Shown in pieces: positions 35,658 to 45,355 of a stretch of 64,000 nucleotides of DNA; the stretch's first letter is position 1, and each line of letters begins with the position of its first letter. This stretch comes from Okeania sp. KiyG1. Lineage in GTDB: Bacteria > Cyanobacteriota > Cyanobacteriia > Cyanobacteriales > Microcoleaceae. The notes below the pieces were generated by a model that saw only the letters and a program-made list of their open reading frames with translations, did no database searches and had not been told where the DNA came from. The translations under genes were made by a program, and so were the position numbers. The stretch covers positions 1 to 64,000 of the forward strand of contig NZ_BLZO01000072.1 in NCBI RefSeq assembly GCF_014132355.1. The letters are read 5' to 3'.

Positions 35658-36380
35658 ATGAGAATTTTAAAACAATCTCCATCACTACAACAAGCTTTTC
35701 AAGCAAAAATTCAGGAAAAAATTTCTGACAATAGACAAGAAGTGAAACAAGATTTAGGTGGTGGTTTATTTGGAGAAATTGGCGCTGGTTTTTTTCAGTT
35801 TAAACAATTTAGAAACCAAATAAAAGGCAACTTAGGCGAGACTTTTTTATCATTATTACTCATGTCACTACCTGACAATTGGGTAATGTTTAAAAATGCT
35901 TTAATTCCCACAAAATCTAGAAACATTACAGAAATTGACCTTTTAATTATTGGCAATGCAGGTGCTTTTTTAGTAGAAGTCAAAACTTGGAAAGGTTCAT
36001 TTTCTGCTAATCAAGATAAATGGAAAAGACGAGAAGGAGCAAAGTGGGTTCCCTTAGAAAATAGCCCTACTTCTCAAAGTATATATCACAAAAAAATGTT
36101 TGAAAATTGGATTATGCCTCAAGTTTCTGGTTTCCCTGAAAATTTTATATTTGCTCCTGTTGTTTTTCCTGTAGCAAAATGGATTGGTACAACTAATTGT
36201 TCTGTGCCTGTATTACACGGTTTTCAAGAACTAACACAGATGTTACAGCAATATCCTAAATGTTTAACAAATGAACAAGTTTTAATAATTAGTAAATTAG
36301 TTGAAAATTGCGATATTTCAGATATTCCTAAACCTTCTACAAAACCAAAGCCTATTTTACGAAAATCTTCGGGTCTTTAA
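35658..36380 (+). CDS. NERD-domain (nuclease-related) protein
   Basis: A 240-residue protein. A NERD domain spans about residues 55-165: KGNLGETFLSLLLMSLPDNW, TEIDLLIIGNAGAFLVEVKT WKG, with the acidic E/D...E-x-K pattern of the PD-(D/E)XK superfamily. NERD proteins are predicted DNA- or RNA-processing enzymes, often associated with mobile elements. The N-terminal 40 residues look like a basic amphipathic helix. The stop codon overlaps the start of a dispersed GAAGTCAG repeat. Function unknown. Confidence 0.8.
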   Translation: MRILKQSPSLQQAFQAKIQEKISDNRQEVKQDLGGGLFGEIGAGFFQFKQFRNQIKGNLGETFLSLLLMSLPDNWVMFKNALIPTKSRNITEIDLLIIGNAGAFLVEVKTWKGSFSANQDKWKRREGAKWVPLENSPTSQSIYHKKMFENWIMPQVSGFPENFIFAPVVFPVAKWIGTTNCSVPVLHGFQELTQMLQQYPKCLTNEQVLIISKLVENCDISDIPKPSTKPKPILRKSSGL

Positions 36381-36740
36381 CGAAGTCAGAAGTCAGAAGT
36401 CAGAAGTCAGAAGTTATTTTTGTAACGGAGATTTGAGCTTCACTCCAAAAATATTTCGCCTTAAAAGGCCTAAGCATTCAGCTATTAACTATCAACTAGC
36501 CTCCTGCGGAGGAACTGCGTTAACAGCAAAAAGACTCTCTCATATAGGATAGTGTTTAAATTAATATAGACTTTAAGGGCAAGGGAGACAACTTTTGTAA
36601 TAAGAGAATTAATAAAGCTTTTATCGTCAAGTAAAAGCAATAGCTGATAGCTGATAGCTGATGGCTGACGGCTGTTTGGGCAGCAGTCCGTAGGAAATGC
36701 TTACTAAAAGGCGGGATTACGCGACCCAATTATTTTGATA
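36378..36740 (+). repeat. Dispersed composite repeat, interrupted by a MITE
   Basis: GAAGTCAGAAGTCAG, TTATTTTTGTAACGGAGATT and CGCCTTAAAAGGC, then after the insertion GCGGGATTACGCGACCCAAT and TATTTTGATAA. The parts match 595-735 except for the insertion at 36470-36704. Confidence 0.8.
36470..36704. mobile_element. IS66-type MITE, 235 bp, with perfect 8-bp duplication inside another repeat
   Basis: The ends CTAAGCATTCAGC and GGAAATGCTTAC are flanked by TAAAAGGC at 36462-36469 and 36705-36712. The uninterrupted host (CCTTAAAAGGCGGGG, see complement of 28575) has this sequence once, proving the insertion. The interior has AGCTGATAGCTGATAGCTGA units. The rest of 36741-37069 shows a GGCGAATGCCATTCGCC hairpin (36955) and no gene. 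Confidence 0.88.
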
Positions 36741-37069
36741 ATTCTTAATAAGAAAAACTGCTGCAAATTTTTCTACTCTACTAAAGAGCAGTCCACTTTT
36801 TTACCTAAAAATGATTCAAATATCAAGTAAAAATTAGCCATATAATATTTTGGGCCGATAACTTTTGTGAACAAAGTATAGCACTACGCAAATAGGGCGC
36901 GGACATTTATAAATGCTCAAAGTTAGTCAGGGATTACTTCTGACTTCTCTAAGGGCGAATGCCATTCGCCCCTACTGACTTCTGACTTGCGCGTAGCGCT
37001 ATATGTGCAACTTACCCAGAATTGTTCTAATCTATATTATGTACTCAATAATTAATATAGAGTTGTAAT

Positions 37070-37591
37070 ATGCCCAGAACTCAACGAAATGATAACTTCA
37101 TTGACAAATCATTTACGGTCATGGCAGATTTGATTTTGAAGCTGCTACCAACAAATAATCAAGCTAAAGAGGCTTTTGCTTATTATCGTGATGGAATGTC
37201 GGCACAGGGTGATGGTGAATATGCTGAGGCATTAGACAATTATTATGAAGCTTTGAATTTAGAAAATGACCCTAATGACCGGAGTTATATTCTTTATAAT
37301 ATAGGTTTAATTCATGCTAGTAATGGCGAACACGATAAAGCAATAGAATACTATCACCAAGCTTTAGAAAATAATCCGAGAATGCCTCAAGCTTTAAATA
37401 ATATTGCTGTGATTTTCCACTACAGAGGGGATCAGGCGAAAGAAAAAGGTTCGTCAGAAGAAGCAGATGGTTGGTTTGATAAAGCGGCAGAATATTGGCA
37501 ACAGGCAATAAGTTTAGCTCCTAATAATTATATTGAAGCTCAAAACTGGTTGAAAACTACTGGGCGGTCAACTAAAGATGTATTTTTCTAA
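37070..37591 (+). CDS. ycf3: Photosystem I assembly protein Ycf3
   Basis: A thylakoid-associated chaperone required for assembly of photosystem I. The 173-residue length is exactly usual for the family. The N-terminus [20 protein letters not shown] is characteristic, and three TPR repeats follow ([70 protein letters not shown]). The C-terminus [20 protein letters not shown] also fits. No neighbour is functionally linked; a MITE follows directly. Confidence 0.97.
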   Translation: MPRTQRNDNFIDKSFTVMADLILKLLPTNNQAKEAFAYYRDGMSAQGDGEYAEALDNYYEALNLENDPNDRSYILYNIGLIHASNGEHDKAIEYYHQALENNPRMPQALNNIAVIFHYRGDQAKEKGSSEEADGWFDKAAEYWQQAISLAPNNYIEAQNWLKTTGRSTKDVFF

Positions 37592-37594
37592 ATA

Positions 37595-37734
37595 TAGCAA
37601 TTTCCATACTGGTGAGGTACAAAATTCTTTGGTTTTAGGGAGTAGGGAGTAGGGAGTAGGGAGTAGTAAGTCTGGTTCCGTAGAAACCGATAAAGAAGAA
37701 AAACAACTGTACCTCATTAGCTTGGGAAACGCTA
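37595..37734. mobile_element. MITE, 140 bp, long imperfect TIR, TA-flanked
   Basis: The left end TAGCAATTTCCATACTGGTG then AGGTACA, and the right end read inverted TAGCGTTTCCCAAGCTAATG then AGGTACA, form an inverted repeat of about 27 bp. TA flanks both ends (37593 and 37735). The interior holds a GGAGTAGGGAGTAGG heptamer array. It lies between ycf3 and gatC. Confidence 0.75.
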
Positions 37735-37775
37735 TATAGTTAATTTCAGAGTTTTAAAAAGAGGAAAATTTACTA

Positions 37776-38066
37776 ATGATTGACAGCGAACAAGTCCGTA
37801 AAGTTGCACATTTAGCTAGATTAAAACTTAACTCAGAAGAAGAGGAAAAATTTACGACTCAGTTAAGTAGCATTTTGGATTATTTTGAGCAGTTGAGTGA
37901 ATTAGATACAGAGAAAGTACGTCCTACTACTAGGGTAATTGATGTTAGTAATATCACTCGTAATGATAATTTGGAAGAGTTTCCAAATAGAGAAGAAATT
38001 CTCTCCTGCGCTCCAGAGCAAGATGGAGACTTTTTTAGAGTTCCTAAAATTATGAGCGAAGAATAA
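37776..38066 (+). CDS. gatC: Asp/Glu-tRNA(Asn/Gln) amidotransferase subunit C
   Basis: Small subunit of the GatCAB complex that converts misacylated Glu-tRNA(Gln) to Gln-tRNA(Gln), essential in cyanobacteria. The 96-residue protein has the full family pattern: [45 protein letters not shown] and FFRVPKIM at the end. AAAGAGGAAAA precedes the ATG at 37776. gatA and gatB are not in the window, as is common because cyanobacterial gat genes are often dispersed. Confidence 0.95.
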   Translation: MIDSEQVRKVAHLARLKLNSEEEEKFTTQLSSILDYFEQLSELDTEKVRPTTRVIDVSNITRNDNLEEFPNREEILSCAPEQDGDFFRVPKIMSEE

Positions 38067-38084
38067 TATAGTAGGGAAGTAAGC

Positions 38085-38330
38085 ATTTCCTGCGGAATGC
38101 TGCGCAAACAGCAGTCAGCTATCAGCTATCAGCTTTATATCTAGATGGTGCGTTACATTTCATTAACGCACCCTACTGGACTACTGGACTGACACAGCTT
38201 AAATGGTGCATTAGATTATTGGGGCGGGGGCGGGTTTACTCAGTCGTGGGTGACACCATTAACTTAACGCGGAACCCGCCCCTACTATTGCACCATTTTA
38301 GGTTTGTCACGCTACTACTGGACTCCTACA
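38085..38330. repeat. IS66-type MITE fragment followed by GGGGCGGGTT repeat
   Basis: GTAAGCATTTCCTGCGGAAT and AGCTATCAGCTATCAGC (38088-38135), then a CTACTGGACTACTGGACT tract, GGGGCGGGGGCGGGTTTACT and GACACCATTAACTTAACGCG as at 24954-25030, ending near the stop of the next minus gene. Confidence 0.65.
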
Positions 38331-39343
38331 GGACTACCAAAAAACGTTGCAAAACGGCGTAACACCAAATATTCCCAACTAAAAATCGAATACCCATAGC
38401 CTTGTTGCTTAACTGCTTCAACCTGTTTTTGTACTGTATTAATTGAGAAAGGAACAACATTCCAGACTGCTGAGAGACCAACTCCAACTGGCACATAATA
38501 AGAAGCAGTGTAAATACCAGAATTTGATAAACTTGCTATTACCGCTTCTGGTGTTGGACGATAAACCTGCAACACTATTTCATCTACTATTCCTTGTTCC
38601 ACCCACCACAACCAATCTTGATTGTATTTCGAGACAGCAAAGTTGTAAGGATTAGGGGAAACGCTAACCACCATTTGAGGATTTTTCGCTTTAATATGAC
38701 TATACACCTTTTGGGTGAAGCTGGTTAATGCCTGACGTCGATCGCTACTACCAAAAGCTGTAGGAACAGCCCAATGATCGTCTAATTGAATTCCCTCTAA
38801 CTCTTTGACTTTGAGAATATCATCTATGTTACCTAAGATATATTCTTGAACTTCTGGATCAGCTGGATCTAGCCAGACATTTCCATCTTCTACAGTTTCC
38901 CCTGCTACTGTTTTGAGCAACCAATCTGGATGTTCCTGAACAATAGCATTTCCAGGATTAAGCATCAGACCGTATTCAAACCAGGCATAAGGTTTTAATC
39001 CTTGACGCCTAGATTCTTGGGCCGCCGCTTTGAGAGGATTAGTCAAAGGAGGACGTAATAGAAAGTGAGTAGAACTGTGAGAAGTCGGGTAGAGGGTTCC
39101 TTTTAAGCCATAAACACTGAAGTAAATACGATCGTATCCTGAGAGAGAAATATGATGTAGGATTTCATCTAAGAATGTGGTATGATGTAGAAATGCTGTT
39201 GCAACATTAGTCAGCCAAATTCCCTGCATCTTTTCTTTAACTACAGGAGAACGAGAAGGCGCATGATGAGTCGCTACCAACAATAAACAAACCCCTATGG
39301 CGATGGGTAACCATCTGAAGAACTTTTTGATGATTCTTTTCAT
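38315..39343 (-). CDS. GHL10 (DUF187-type) glycosyl-hydrolase-like protein, exported
   Basis: A 342-residue protein with an N-terminal membrane anchor or signal (RWLPIAIGVCLLLVATHHAP). The rest is a TIM-barrel of the GHL10 family: MQGIWLTNVATAFL, YDRIYFSVYGLKGTLYP, LKPYAWFEYGLMLNPGNAIV, DWLLKTVAGETVEDGNVWLD PADPEVQEYI, LEGIQLDDHW and VSVSPNPYNFAV. The conserved acidic residues are in LEGIQLDDHW and in the barrel end. Likely acts on cell wall or extracellular polysaccharide; the substrate is unproven. Its 3' end touches a repeat. Confidence 0.85.
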   Translation of the reverse strand: MKRIIKKFFRWLPIAIGVCLLLVATHHAPSRSPVVKEKMQGIWLTNVATAFLHHTTFLDEILHHISLSGYDRIYFSVYGLKGTLYPTSHSSTHFLLRPPLTNPLKAAAQESRRQGLKPYAWFEYGLMLNPGNAIVQEHPDWLLKTVAGETVEDGNVWLDPADPEVQEYILGNIDDILKVKELEGIQLDDHWAVPTAFGSSDRRQALTSFTQKVYSHIKAKNPQMVVSVSPNPYNFAVSKYNQDWLWWVEQGIVDEIVLQVYRPTPEAVIASLSNSGIYTASYYVPVGVGLSAVWNVVPFSINTVQKQVEAVKQQGYGYSIFSWEYLVLRRFATFFGSPVGVQ

Positions 39344-39473
39344 TAGACATCTCCAGAAACTAAGTTTTACTCTTAATTACAAAGGTTTGAGACGAATTTT
39401 CGGAGAATTCTATTTTGAAGTTAAGTTTTTTGGTTTTCCTGCTCGCTAACGTGTGAAGATATATATATTTTTT

Positions 39474-39525
39474 CTTCCCACACCCCCCACACTCCCCACA
39501 CTCCCCACACTCCCCACACTAATTC
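39474..39525. repeat. CCCCACACT short tandem array
   Basis: About five consecutive CTCCCCACA units downstream of the hom gene and upstream of the hydrolase gene start. It is simple sequence with no evident function. Confidence 0.7.
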
Positions 39526-39559
39526 ATCCTGCACATAAGCAACGCCATTTTTTTTATTT

Positions 39560-40864
39560 CTACAACACCCTCAATACACTGGGAATACTATCGATCGCAT
39601 CTAATGATTGAATTTCCTCTAATGCTTGCCGGAAGTTGCCTTCTTTTACATCATGGGTGACAACCACTATTTCTGCTAGTTGATCGTGTATTCCTGTTTG
39701 CACTACAGATTCTAAACTTACATCATGACTGCCAAAACAAGTACCCAGTTCACCAATAACACCAGGGTTGTCTTTTGTCAGGAAACGAGCATAAAATCTG
39801 GTGACAAGTTCTGCCATTGATGCTGTTTCACAATAATGTTGATGGGTACAACTTAATAAAGGGTGGGGAATAGGTTCGGTTTCTGTTTGTAGAATAGCAG
39901 CAATACTCATAATATCCGAAACAACTGCACTCGCTGTGGGACCTGAACCTGCACCAGGCCCGAAAAACATTACTTGTCCGATGGGTTCTCCTTCTACTAG
40001 AATGGCGTTGTAAACATCATTTATGCTAGCGAGGGGGTGAGTTTTGGGCACGAGAGTAGGATGTACTCTTAGTTGGAGTTTGTCTGTGGTGGAGTTAATA
40101 CTGTTGGGGTTGCATTTGGCGATCGCTAATAATTTGATGGCAAAATCTAGTCTGTCAGCGTAGGCAATATCCGCCGCCGTTACTTGACGAATACCTTCGC
40201 AATGAATATCTTCTAATTTAATTAAACCGCCAAAAGCGAGAGAAGCCAAAATTGCGATTTTATCTTTCGCATCTAACCCATCTACATCTGCAGTGGGGTC
40301 AGCTTCTGCATAACCTAAATTTTGAGCATCAGCAAGAACATCCGCAAAGTCTGCTCCCTCTTTTTGCATTCTGGTGAGGATGTAGTTGGTTGTCCCGTTA
40401 ATGATGCCGATAACCGAATGAATACGATTTACTCCAAGAGATTCTTTGAGGGGTTGAATAACAGGTATACCGCCACCCACTGCTGCTTCTAACATGACGT
40501 AAACACCTTTTTCATTCGCTGCATCAAAAATTTCTGGACCGTAGCGAGAAATAACAGCTTTGTTAGCGGTGACGACGTGTTTGCCATGGGCAATAGCTTT
40601 GAGAATTAGGCTTCTTGCCGGTTCCAACCCACCGATAAGTTCTACTATAATATCTATATTTGAGTCAGTAGCGATCGCTTCTAAATCTGTTGTTAAAATA
40701 TCTGAAGATAGATTAATATCTCTGGTTTTGGAGATATCGCGTACTCCCACTCGATGTATTTCCAATTCCTGAATTAAAGGATGACGACCTTTTGGAGATA
40801 GCAAAATTTTTGCTGTCCCTATACCTACTGTACCTAATCCCAACAAACCAATTTTGAATCCCAC
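39560..40864 (-). CDS. hom: Homoserine dehydrogenase
   Basis: Reduces aspartate semialdehyde to homoserine, the branch to threonine and methionine. The 434-residue protein has the NAD(P) fold (IGLLGLGTVGIGTAKILLS), HVVTANKAVISRYG, AAVGGGIPVIQPLKESLG, IGIINGTTNYILTRM, the family signature LGYAEADPTADVDGLDAKDK IAILASLAFG, FFGPGAGSGPTASAVVSDIM and a C-terminal ACT domain (TRFYARFLTKDNPGVIGELG; EIVVVTHDVKEGNFRQALEE), which gives threonine feedback control. It starts at GTG 40864; the Gly-Leu-Gly segment begins directly, so no longer start is needed. It stands alone. Confidence 0.95.
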   Translation of the reverse strand: MGFKIGLLGLGTVGIGTAKILLSPKGRHPLIQELEIHRVGVRDISKTRDINLSSDILTTDLEAIATDSNIDIIVELIGGLEPARSLILKAIAHGKHVVTANKAVISRYGPEIFDAANEKGVYVMLEAAVGGGIPVIQPLKESLGVNRIHSVIGIINGTTNYILTRMQKEGADFADVLADAQNLGYAEADPTADVDGLDAKDKIAILASLAFGGLIKLEDIHCEGIRQVTAADIAYADRLDFAIKLLAIAKCNPNSINSTTDKLQLRVHPTLVPKTHPLASINDVYNAILVEGEPIGQVMFFGPGAGSGPTASAVVSDIMSIAAILQTETEPIPHPLLSCTHQHYCETASMAELVTRFYARFLTKDNPGVIGELGTCFGSHDVSLESVVQTGIHDQLAEIVVVTHDVKEGNFRQALEEIQSLDAIDSIPSVLRVL

Positions 40865-40936
40865 GATTGTTAACCCATAATGAATTAAATATTTTGAGCA
40901 AGGTTCAGCTATTATAGCTGAATACTATTCTAATAT

Positions 40937-41184
40937 TATAGCAGAAGGAAGAAGAAAGAAGGAAAAATTTTGGCGTTGCTGATTCTGGGTATGATGCAGA
41001 GCTACCCTAACCCCCCAATTTTGGGGGGAATAAAACTCTAAAAGTCCCCCAATTTTGGGGATTTAGGGGCTTGAGCAGAACCAAACAATCGCGCACTCAT
41101 ACTTCAATTCAGCAACGCCAAAATTTTACGTTGTCTAAGTTTTAAGCTGTCGATCTGTCCGCGCCCTTTTCTTCGACTGCTATA
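40937..41184. mobile_element. MITE with TATAGCAG ends, hosting a second element
   Basis: The ends TATAGCAGAAGG and CGACTGCTATA have the TA target at each edge, as for IS630-type MITEs. Related copies occur at 53216-53340 (inside a tnpB) and 55985-56080. The core ACGTTGTCTAAGTTTTAAGC matches those copies. Another element is inserted at 40972-41119. Confidence 0.7.
40972..41119. mobile_element. MITE with GGCGTTGCTGA ends, AAAATTTT duplication
   Basis: The left end GGCGTTGCTGATTCTGGG and the right end TTCAATTCAGCAACGCC flank a CCCCCAATTTTGGGG hairpin. AAAATTTT is present on both sides; in the related host copies (for example 55990-56020) the sequence is not duplicated, so this is an 8-bp target duplication, although it is itself palindromic. 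A longer relative is at 49759-49997. Confidence 0.72.
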
Positions 41185-41241
41185 ATAAATCGAACAAAAA
41201 ATAGTCTTTTTGGGAAAAATATTCCGTTGGAAAAATGTTTA

Positions 41242-42074
41242 ATGAATCAACTTAACTTAAATAATTACAAACAAGAAATAGCAGACTTATATACTCGCAG
41301 AAGCGATAAATATGATAATAGTGATTGGCACTGGAGAATTGCTAATCGTTTAGTTGAATATGGGCAAGTAAATGCTGGTCAACAAATTTTAGATCTTGCT
41401 ACAGGAACAGGTCATTGTGCAATTGCCACTGCTAAATTAGTGGGCAGTTCAGGTAAAGTAATTGGCATTGATATTGCACCTGGAATGATTGCTCAAGCCC
41501 AAAAAAAAGCGAATATTCTGGGTCTAAATAATCTAGAATTTTTACTAGCTGATGCTGAAAATATTGATTTTCCTGAAAATAATTTTGAGAGGATTTTTTG
41601 CGCATCTGCATTTATTTGGATGTCCGATCTAGTTAAGTCTCTGCTTCTTTGGCGTAAATTTCTCAAACCTGGAGGAATTATGGGAATTCAAGCTTTTGCT
41701 GAAACTGCTTTTGTTGGTGGAGTTATTACACAAAATATTCTGAAAAATATGGTATTTCATATTTAATGAGTCAGCCAACTGGAACAGTTGAAAAATGTCA
41801 AAAATTACTTGATAAAGCTAGTCTTGAGTTAATTGAAATTAAAGTTGAACAAGATGGTAATTATATTAGTTTAGAGTCAGCAAAAAAAATGTGGGCTGGA
41901 AAATATCATCCTGCACCCGGACAATACCCTCACCCTTTATCAAAGCTTTCAACAGAGCAATTGAATCAAGCTAAATTAGAGTTTGAAAATGAATTAAAAT
42001 CCTTACAAACTGACCAAGGTATTTGGAATGACATTACGACTTTTTATATATATGGTCGGAAACCAAAGGTCTAG
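41242..42074 (+). CDS. SAM-dependent methyltransferase, one frameshift
   Basis: UbiE/COQ5-like methyltransferase. Motif I ILDLATGTGHCAIATAKLVG and the following VIGIDIAPGMIAQAQKK are clear, with LADAENIDFPENNFERIFCA (motif II) and LKPGGIMGIQAFAE. Reading stops at 41766 because the A run at 41743-41747 is one base short; adding an A gives QNILKKYGISYLMSQPTG and joins the C-terminal part to 42074 (about 277 residues). The ATG at 41242 is preferred over the TTG at 41227. The substrate is unknown. The break is either a sequencing error or a recent inactivation. Confidence 0.8.
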
Positions 42075-42215
42075 ATTTTTCAACAATTAATAATTAATAA
42101 TTAATAATTAATAATTACCTCTCCTTTAAAATAATAGGATTGGCTCAAAGGAAAATTTTTCTTTTTCTCCCCTTAAAAGAGGAGGCTTTAAACCACAATT
42201 TTTCGGCAAAATAAA
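42074..42215 (+). repeat. Dispersed intergenic repeat copy
   Basis: TTCAACAATTAATAATTAAT tandem units, ATTACCTCTCCTTTAAA, CCCCTTAAAAGAGGAGGC and ACCACAATTTTTCGGC. It is a full copy of the family at 1555-2090. In 42216-42890 I see no gene, only AT-rich sequence. Confidence 0.8.
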
Positions 42216-42890
42216 TTGGGAGTTTTCAATAAATTGAATACCTTTCAAAATACTGTAATTGAAGTGAGTAAAATTTGCAAGTTTTTTTTTATATGATTAT
42301 AACTATTATGGAATAATTTTCATGAGGATTCAGGATATTTTTGCTCTCTATATTTCAATTTTTATTTTACTATAAGCAAGCAGTAGTGTTGACAAGCAAG
42401 GAGAAAGTGAAAAATTAATTTTTAGGTTACTAATTTACATACTAACTGGAGAGTACAAAGTTATGCAAAAAAACGATTTGTTTTGAAGACTGAAAGTATT
42501 ACTGGAAAAGGCTTACAGTACTTACAGCTGTGAATAAAGAGTTTTTAACCTTTAGATCGCTGAAAGCCTTAGCTACCAATAGTTATTCCAAGAACTTTGC
42601 ACTGTCTAGATACTAATATGAAATGGGAAAAATAATGCTACGGAAGCTCCCCCTTTAACCTTCCTTCAAAAGCGGGAGACTGCTTAAAAAAAGGGTAAAT
42701 ATGTATAGCAGTCACCATTACTGTATTTGATATATCAAAAACTTAAACTTAGACAATGCAATATTTTTTCTTTTTCTCCTAGATAACTAAATCCTTCTTC
42801 CCTCTTGCTTCTTCCTTCTTCCTTGCAAACTTAACTCAAGTTTATTAACCCATTTTTTTATCAAAAGTCTTACAAAAATATCGGATAAAA

Positions 42891-44225
42891 ATGAATCAAA
42901 ATATTAACATCTCAGGAATCAGAGGCTCATTTATAGATTTTGTTGCAGACCCATTTTACTATCCAGAATTAGAAACCGTTCGTTATATCCATGATGGTTT
43001 AATGATTATCTCCGGAGGCATAATTCAAGAACTAGGAAACTACGACAAATTAAAACCTAAATATCCTGACATTCCTATTACTTCTTATCCAGGAATGATA
43101 ATTTTACCAGGATTTATCGATATTCATATCCATTATCCCCAAACAGAAATAATTGCCTCCTCTAGCAAACAACTTTTGGAATGGTTAGATAAATATACTT
43201 TCCCTGTAGAAGGAAAATTTCAAGATAAAACCTATGCTCAAAAAATAGCATCCTTTTTTCTCGACCAATTACTAAAAAATGGTACGACAAGTGCCTTAGT
43301 TTTAACCACAGTTTATCCTCAGTCAGTTGATGCCTTATTTGAAGCAGCGGAACTACGAAATATGCGGATAATTGCTGGTAAAATGCTCATGGACCGGAAT
43401 GCTCCAGATTATTTATTGGATACTCCAGAAACTAGCTACGAAGATAGCAAAAACTTGATTAAAAAATGGCATGGAAAAGGCAGACTTCTATACGCTATTA
43501 CTCCCAGATTTGCCATTACTTCTACCCCCGAACAACTACATCTAGCTGGTGTTCTCAAACAAGAATTTCCAGATGTTTATATACATACACATTTATCTGA
43601 ACAAAAATCTGAAATTGAGAAAGTTGCCCAACTTTTTCCTAATAATAAAGACTATTTAGATGTTTATGAAAAGTTTAGTTTAGTTAGTAATAAATCAATT
43701 TTCGCCCACGGTATTTATCTCAGTGATTCTGAATTTAATCGACTCTCACAAGCAGATTCAACTATTGCATTTTGTCCGACTTCAAATCTATTTTTAGGCA
43801 GCGGTTTATTTCAACTACACACAGCAAAATCTCAACAAACTCCAGTGAAAGTTGGTTTAGGTACAGATGTGGGAGGTGGAACTAGCTTTTCAATATTTCA
43901 AACTATGAACGATGCTTATAAAATTTCTCAATTACAAGAGCAAAATTTATCTTCTTTAAAAGCTTTTTATCTGGCTACTTTAGGAGGAGCAAAATCTCTA
44001 TCTCTGGAACATAAAATTGGCAATTTTGATGTAGGAAAAGAAGTAGATTTAGTTGTGCTAGATACCAGAGTAACTCCGTTGTTAAAGCTGCGTAATTCTC
44101 GAAATAATTCCGATTTATTAACTGACATTATTGATGAATTATTTACCCTGATTATTTTGGGAGATGAACGAGTAGTTCAAGCTACTTATGTAGCAGGAAA
44201 TTTAGTTTATGAACATAAAATATAG
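42891..44225 (+). CDS. guaD: Guanine deaminase
   Basis: Amidohydrolase that converts guanine to xanthine in purine recycling. The 444-residue protein has the metal site FIDIHIHYPQTEIIASS, the deaminase segment NGTTSALVLTTVYPQSVDAL FEAA, the DRNAPDYLLD loop typical of guanine deaminases, YAITPRFAITSTPEQL, THLSEQKSEIEKV, AHGIYLSDSEF and the metal Asp in VGLGTDVGGGTSFSIFQTMN. The C-terminus ends VAGNLVYEHKI. It has its own upstream region and convergent orientation with the next gene. Confidence 0.93.
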   Translation: MNQNINISGIRGSFIDFVADPFYYPELETVRYIHDGLMIISGGIIQELGNYDKLKPKYPDIPITSYPGMIILPGFIDIHIHYPQTEIIASSSKQLLEWLDKYTFPVEGKFQDKTYAQKIASFFLDQLLKNGTTSALVLTTVYPQSVDALFEAAELRNMRIIAGKMLMDRNAPDYLLDTPETSYEDSKNLIKKWHGKGRLLYAITPRFAITSTPEQLHLAGVLKQEFPDVYIHTHLSEQKSEIEKVAQLFPNNKDYLDVYEKFSLVSNKSIFAHGIYLSDSEFNRLSQADSTIAFCPTSNLFLGSGLFQLHTAKSQQTPVKVGLGTDVGGGTSFSIFQTMNDAYKISQLQEQNLSSLKAFYLATLGGAKSLSLEHKIGNFDVGKEVDLVVLDTRVTPLLKLRNSRNNSDLLTDIIDELFTLIILGDERVVQATYVAGNLVYEHKI

Positions 44226-44269
44226 CAATTCTCATATTTATACTTGAACAAAATGCAGGACTACCAAAT

Positions 44270-45250
44270 TTATATTCTGTTATCAGTAATCATTAAATCT
44301 GTGATTAAAGGTAAATGATCTGAACCTATATTTTTACCACTTTTTATTTTGACAACCCTAATATTTTGACTTACCAAACAATGGTCTATTGGAATAGATA
44401 ATAACGGGATGAAGCTTGGCCAAGTGGGAATCATACCAAAGCCTGTTCGTGCATTATACAGTCCAGAATTACGAATCAACTCTTTGTAATATGGAGACCA
44501 CATCGTTATATTCAAATCCCCAATGACTACAATTGAGCTTTTCTGACTTGCTACATAACTGGCAATTTCTGATAGTTGTTTATTCCTCAAATTAAACTTA
44601 TATTTTCCAATACTCCAAGTAGGATGGGTTGCTAATATTGAGAGAGTTTGTCCCTGAATCTCAACTTGGGTACTTACGGTTTTTCTTCCTCCTCCTAAAT
44701 CTTGTATCGATGTATTTTTTAGAGGTATCTTGCTATAAACTGCTATTCCCAAATTTATATTTTTACCGAAAGCAATTTGTGGATCTTGATGAATCACCGA
44801 ATAAGAATAATCTTGTTGTAAAAGTTCTAATTTTTCTGCCCAAGCATCAGTCACTTCTATAAATATGGCTACATCGGGATTTTCTTCTTTGACTTCAGAG
44901 ATTAATCGCTTATACTGTTGGTTCATATAGAAGACATTCGCTTCCAAAAATCTGATTTTTTGAACGCTCCCATCTTTGATTATATTTCGGGAAATATAAA
45001 ACGGCATTACTTCTAACAAATTAATCGTCAGGCAGAATAAACTAATCAGCAACCAGAGAGAATTGCCAACCCATAAAAAAAACGATATCCCCAACAAGCT
45101 AAGAAATGTATATTGGATTTTAAAATGGCAGGTTAGTTCGAGCAGAAAATGAAACTTCCCTAAATAACTTGCCAGAGAACATAGAGTCACTAAAACGATG
45201 GTAATGACAAAAATCAAGTATAGTAGTTTTTCTATCCCCAAAATATCCAT
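44270..45250 (-). CDS. Membrane-anchored endonuclease/exonuclease/phosphatase-family protein
   Basis: A 326-residue protein. Two to three hydrophobic segments occupy residues 5-85 (LLYLIFVITIVLVTLCSLAS; FLSLLGISFFLWVGNSLWLL). From residue 100 there is an EEP domain: RFLEANVFYMNQQYKRLISE, VAIFIEVTDAWAEKL, ILATHPTWSIG, SIVVIGDLNITMWSPYYKEL and GSDHLPLITDL. The catalytic GDLN and SDH motifs are present. Such proteins are called EEP family or yafD-like; the natural substrate is unknown (nucleic acid or phosphoester). Confidence 0.88.
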   Translation of the reverse strand: MDILGIEKLLYLIFVITIVLVTLCSLASYLGKFHFLLELTCHFKIQYTFLSLLGISFFLWVGNSLWLLISLFCLTINLLEVMPFYISRNIIKDGSVQKIRFLEANVFYMNQQYKRLISEVKEENPDVAIFIEVTDAWAEKLELLQQDYSYSVIHQDPQIAFGKNINLGIAVYSKIPLKNTSIQDLGGGRKTVSTQVEIQGQTLSILATHPTWSIGKYKFNLRNKQLSEIASYVASQKSSIVVIGDLNITMWSPYYKELIRNSGLYNARTGFGMIPTWPSFIPLLSIPIDHCLVSQNIRVVKIKSGKNIGSDHLPLITDLMITDNRI

Positions 45251-45355
45251 AAGACTTTCCTGTTAATAAGTTAATTAAAGAGATCCAAGATTAAATTAGC
45301 AAGCAAGAGTAGTTCTATATAGAATCCGGTTATGAAGTTTTGAGATTCAAAATAA

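Noticed and set aside
36301-36552. 83-residue ORF overlapping the NERD gene end
   Set aside because: Out of frame with the NERD gene and then runs through dispersed repeats.
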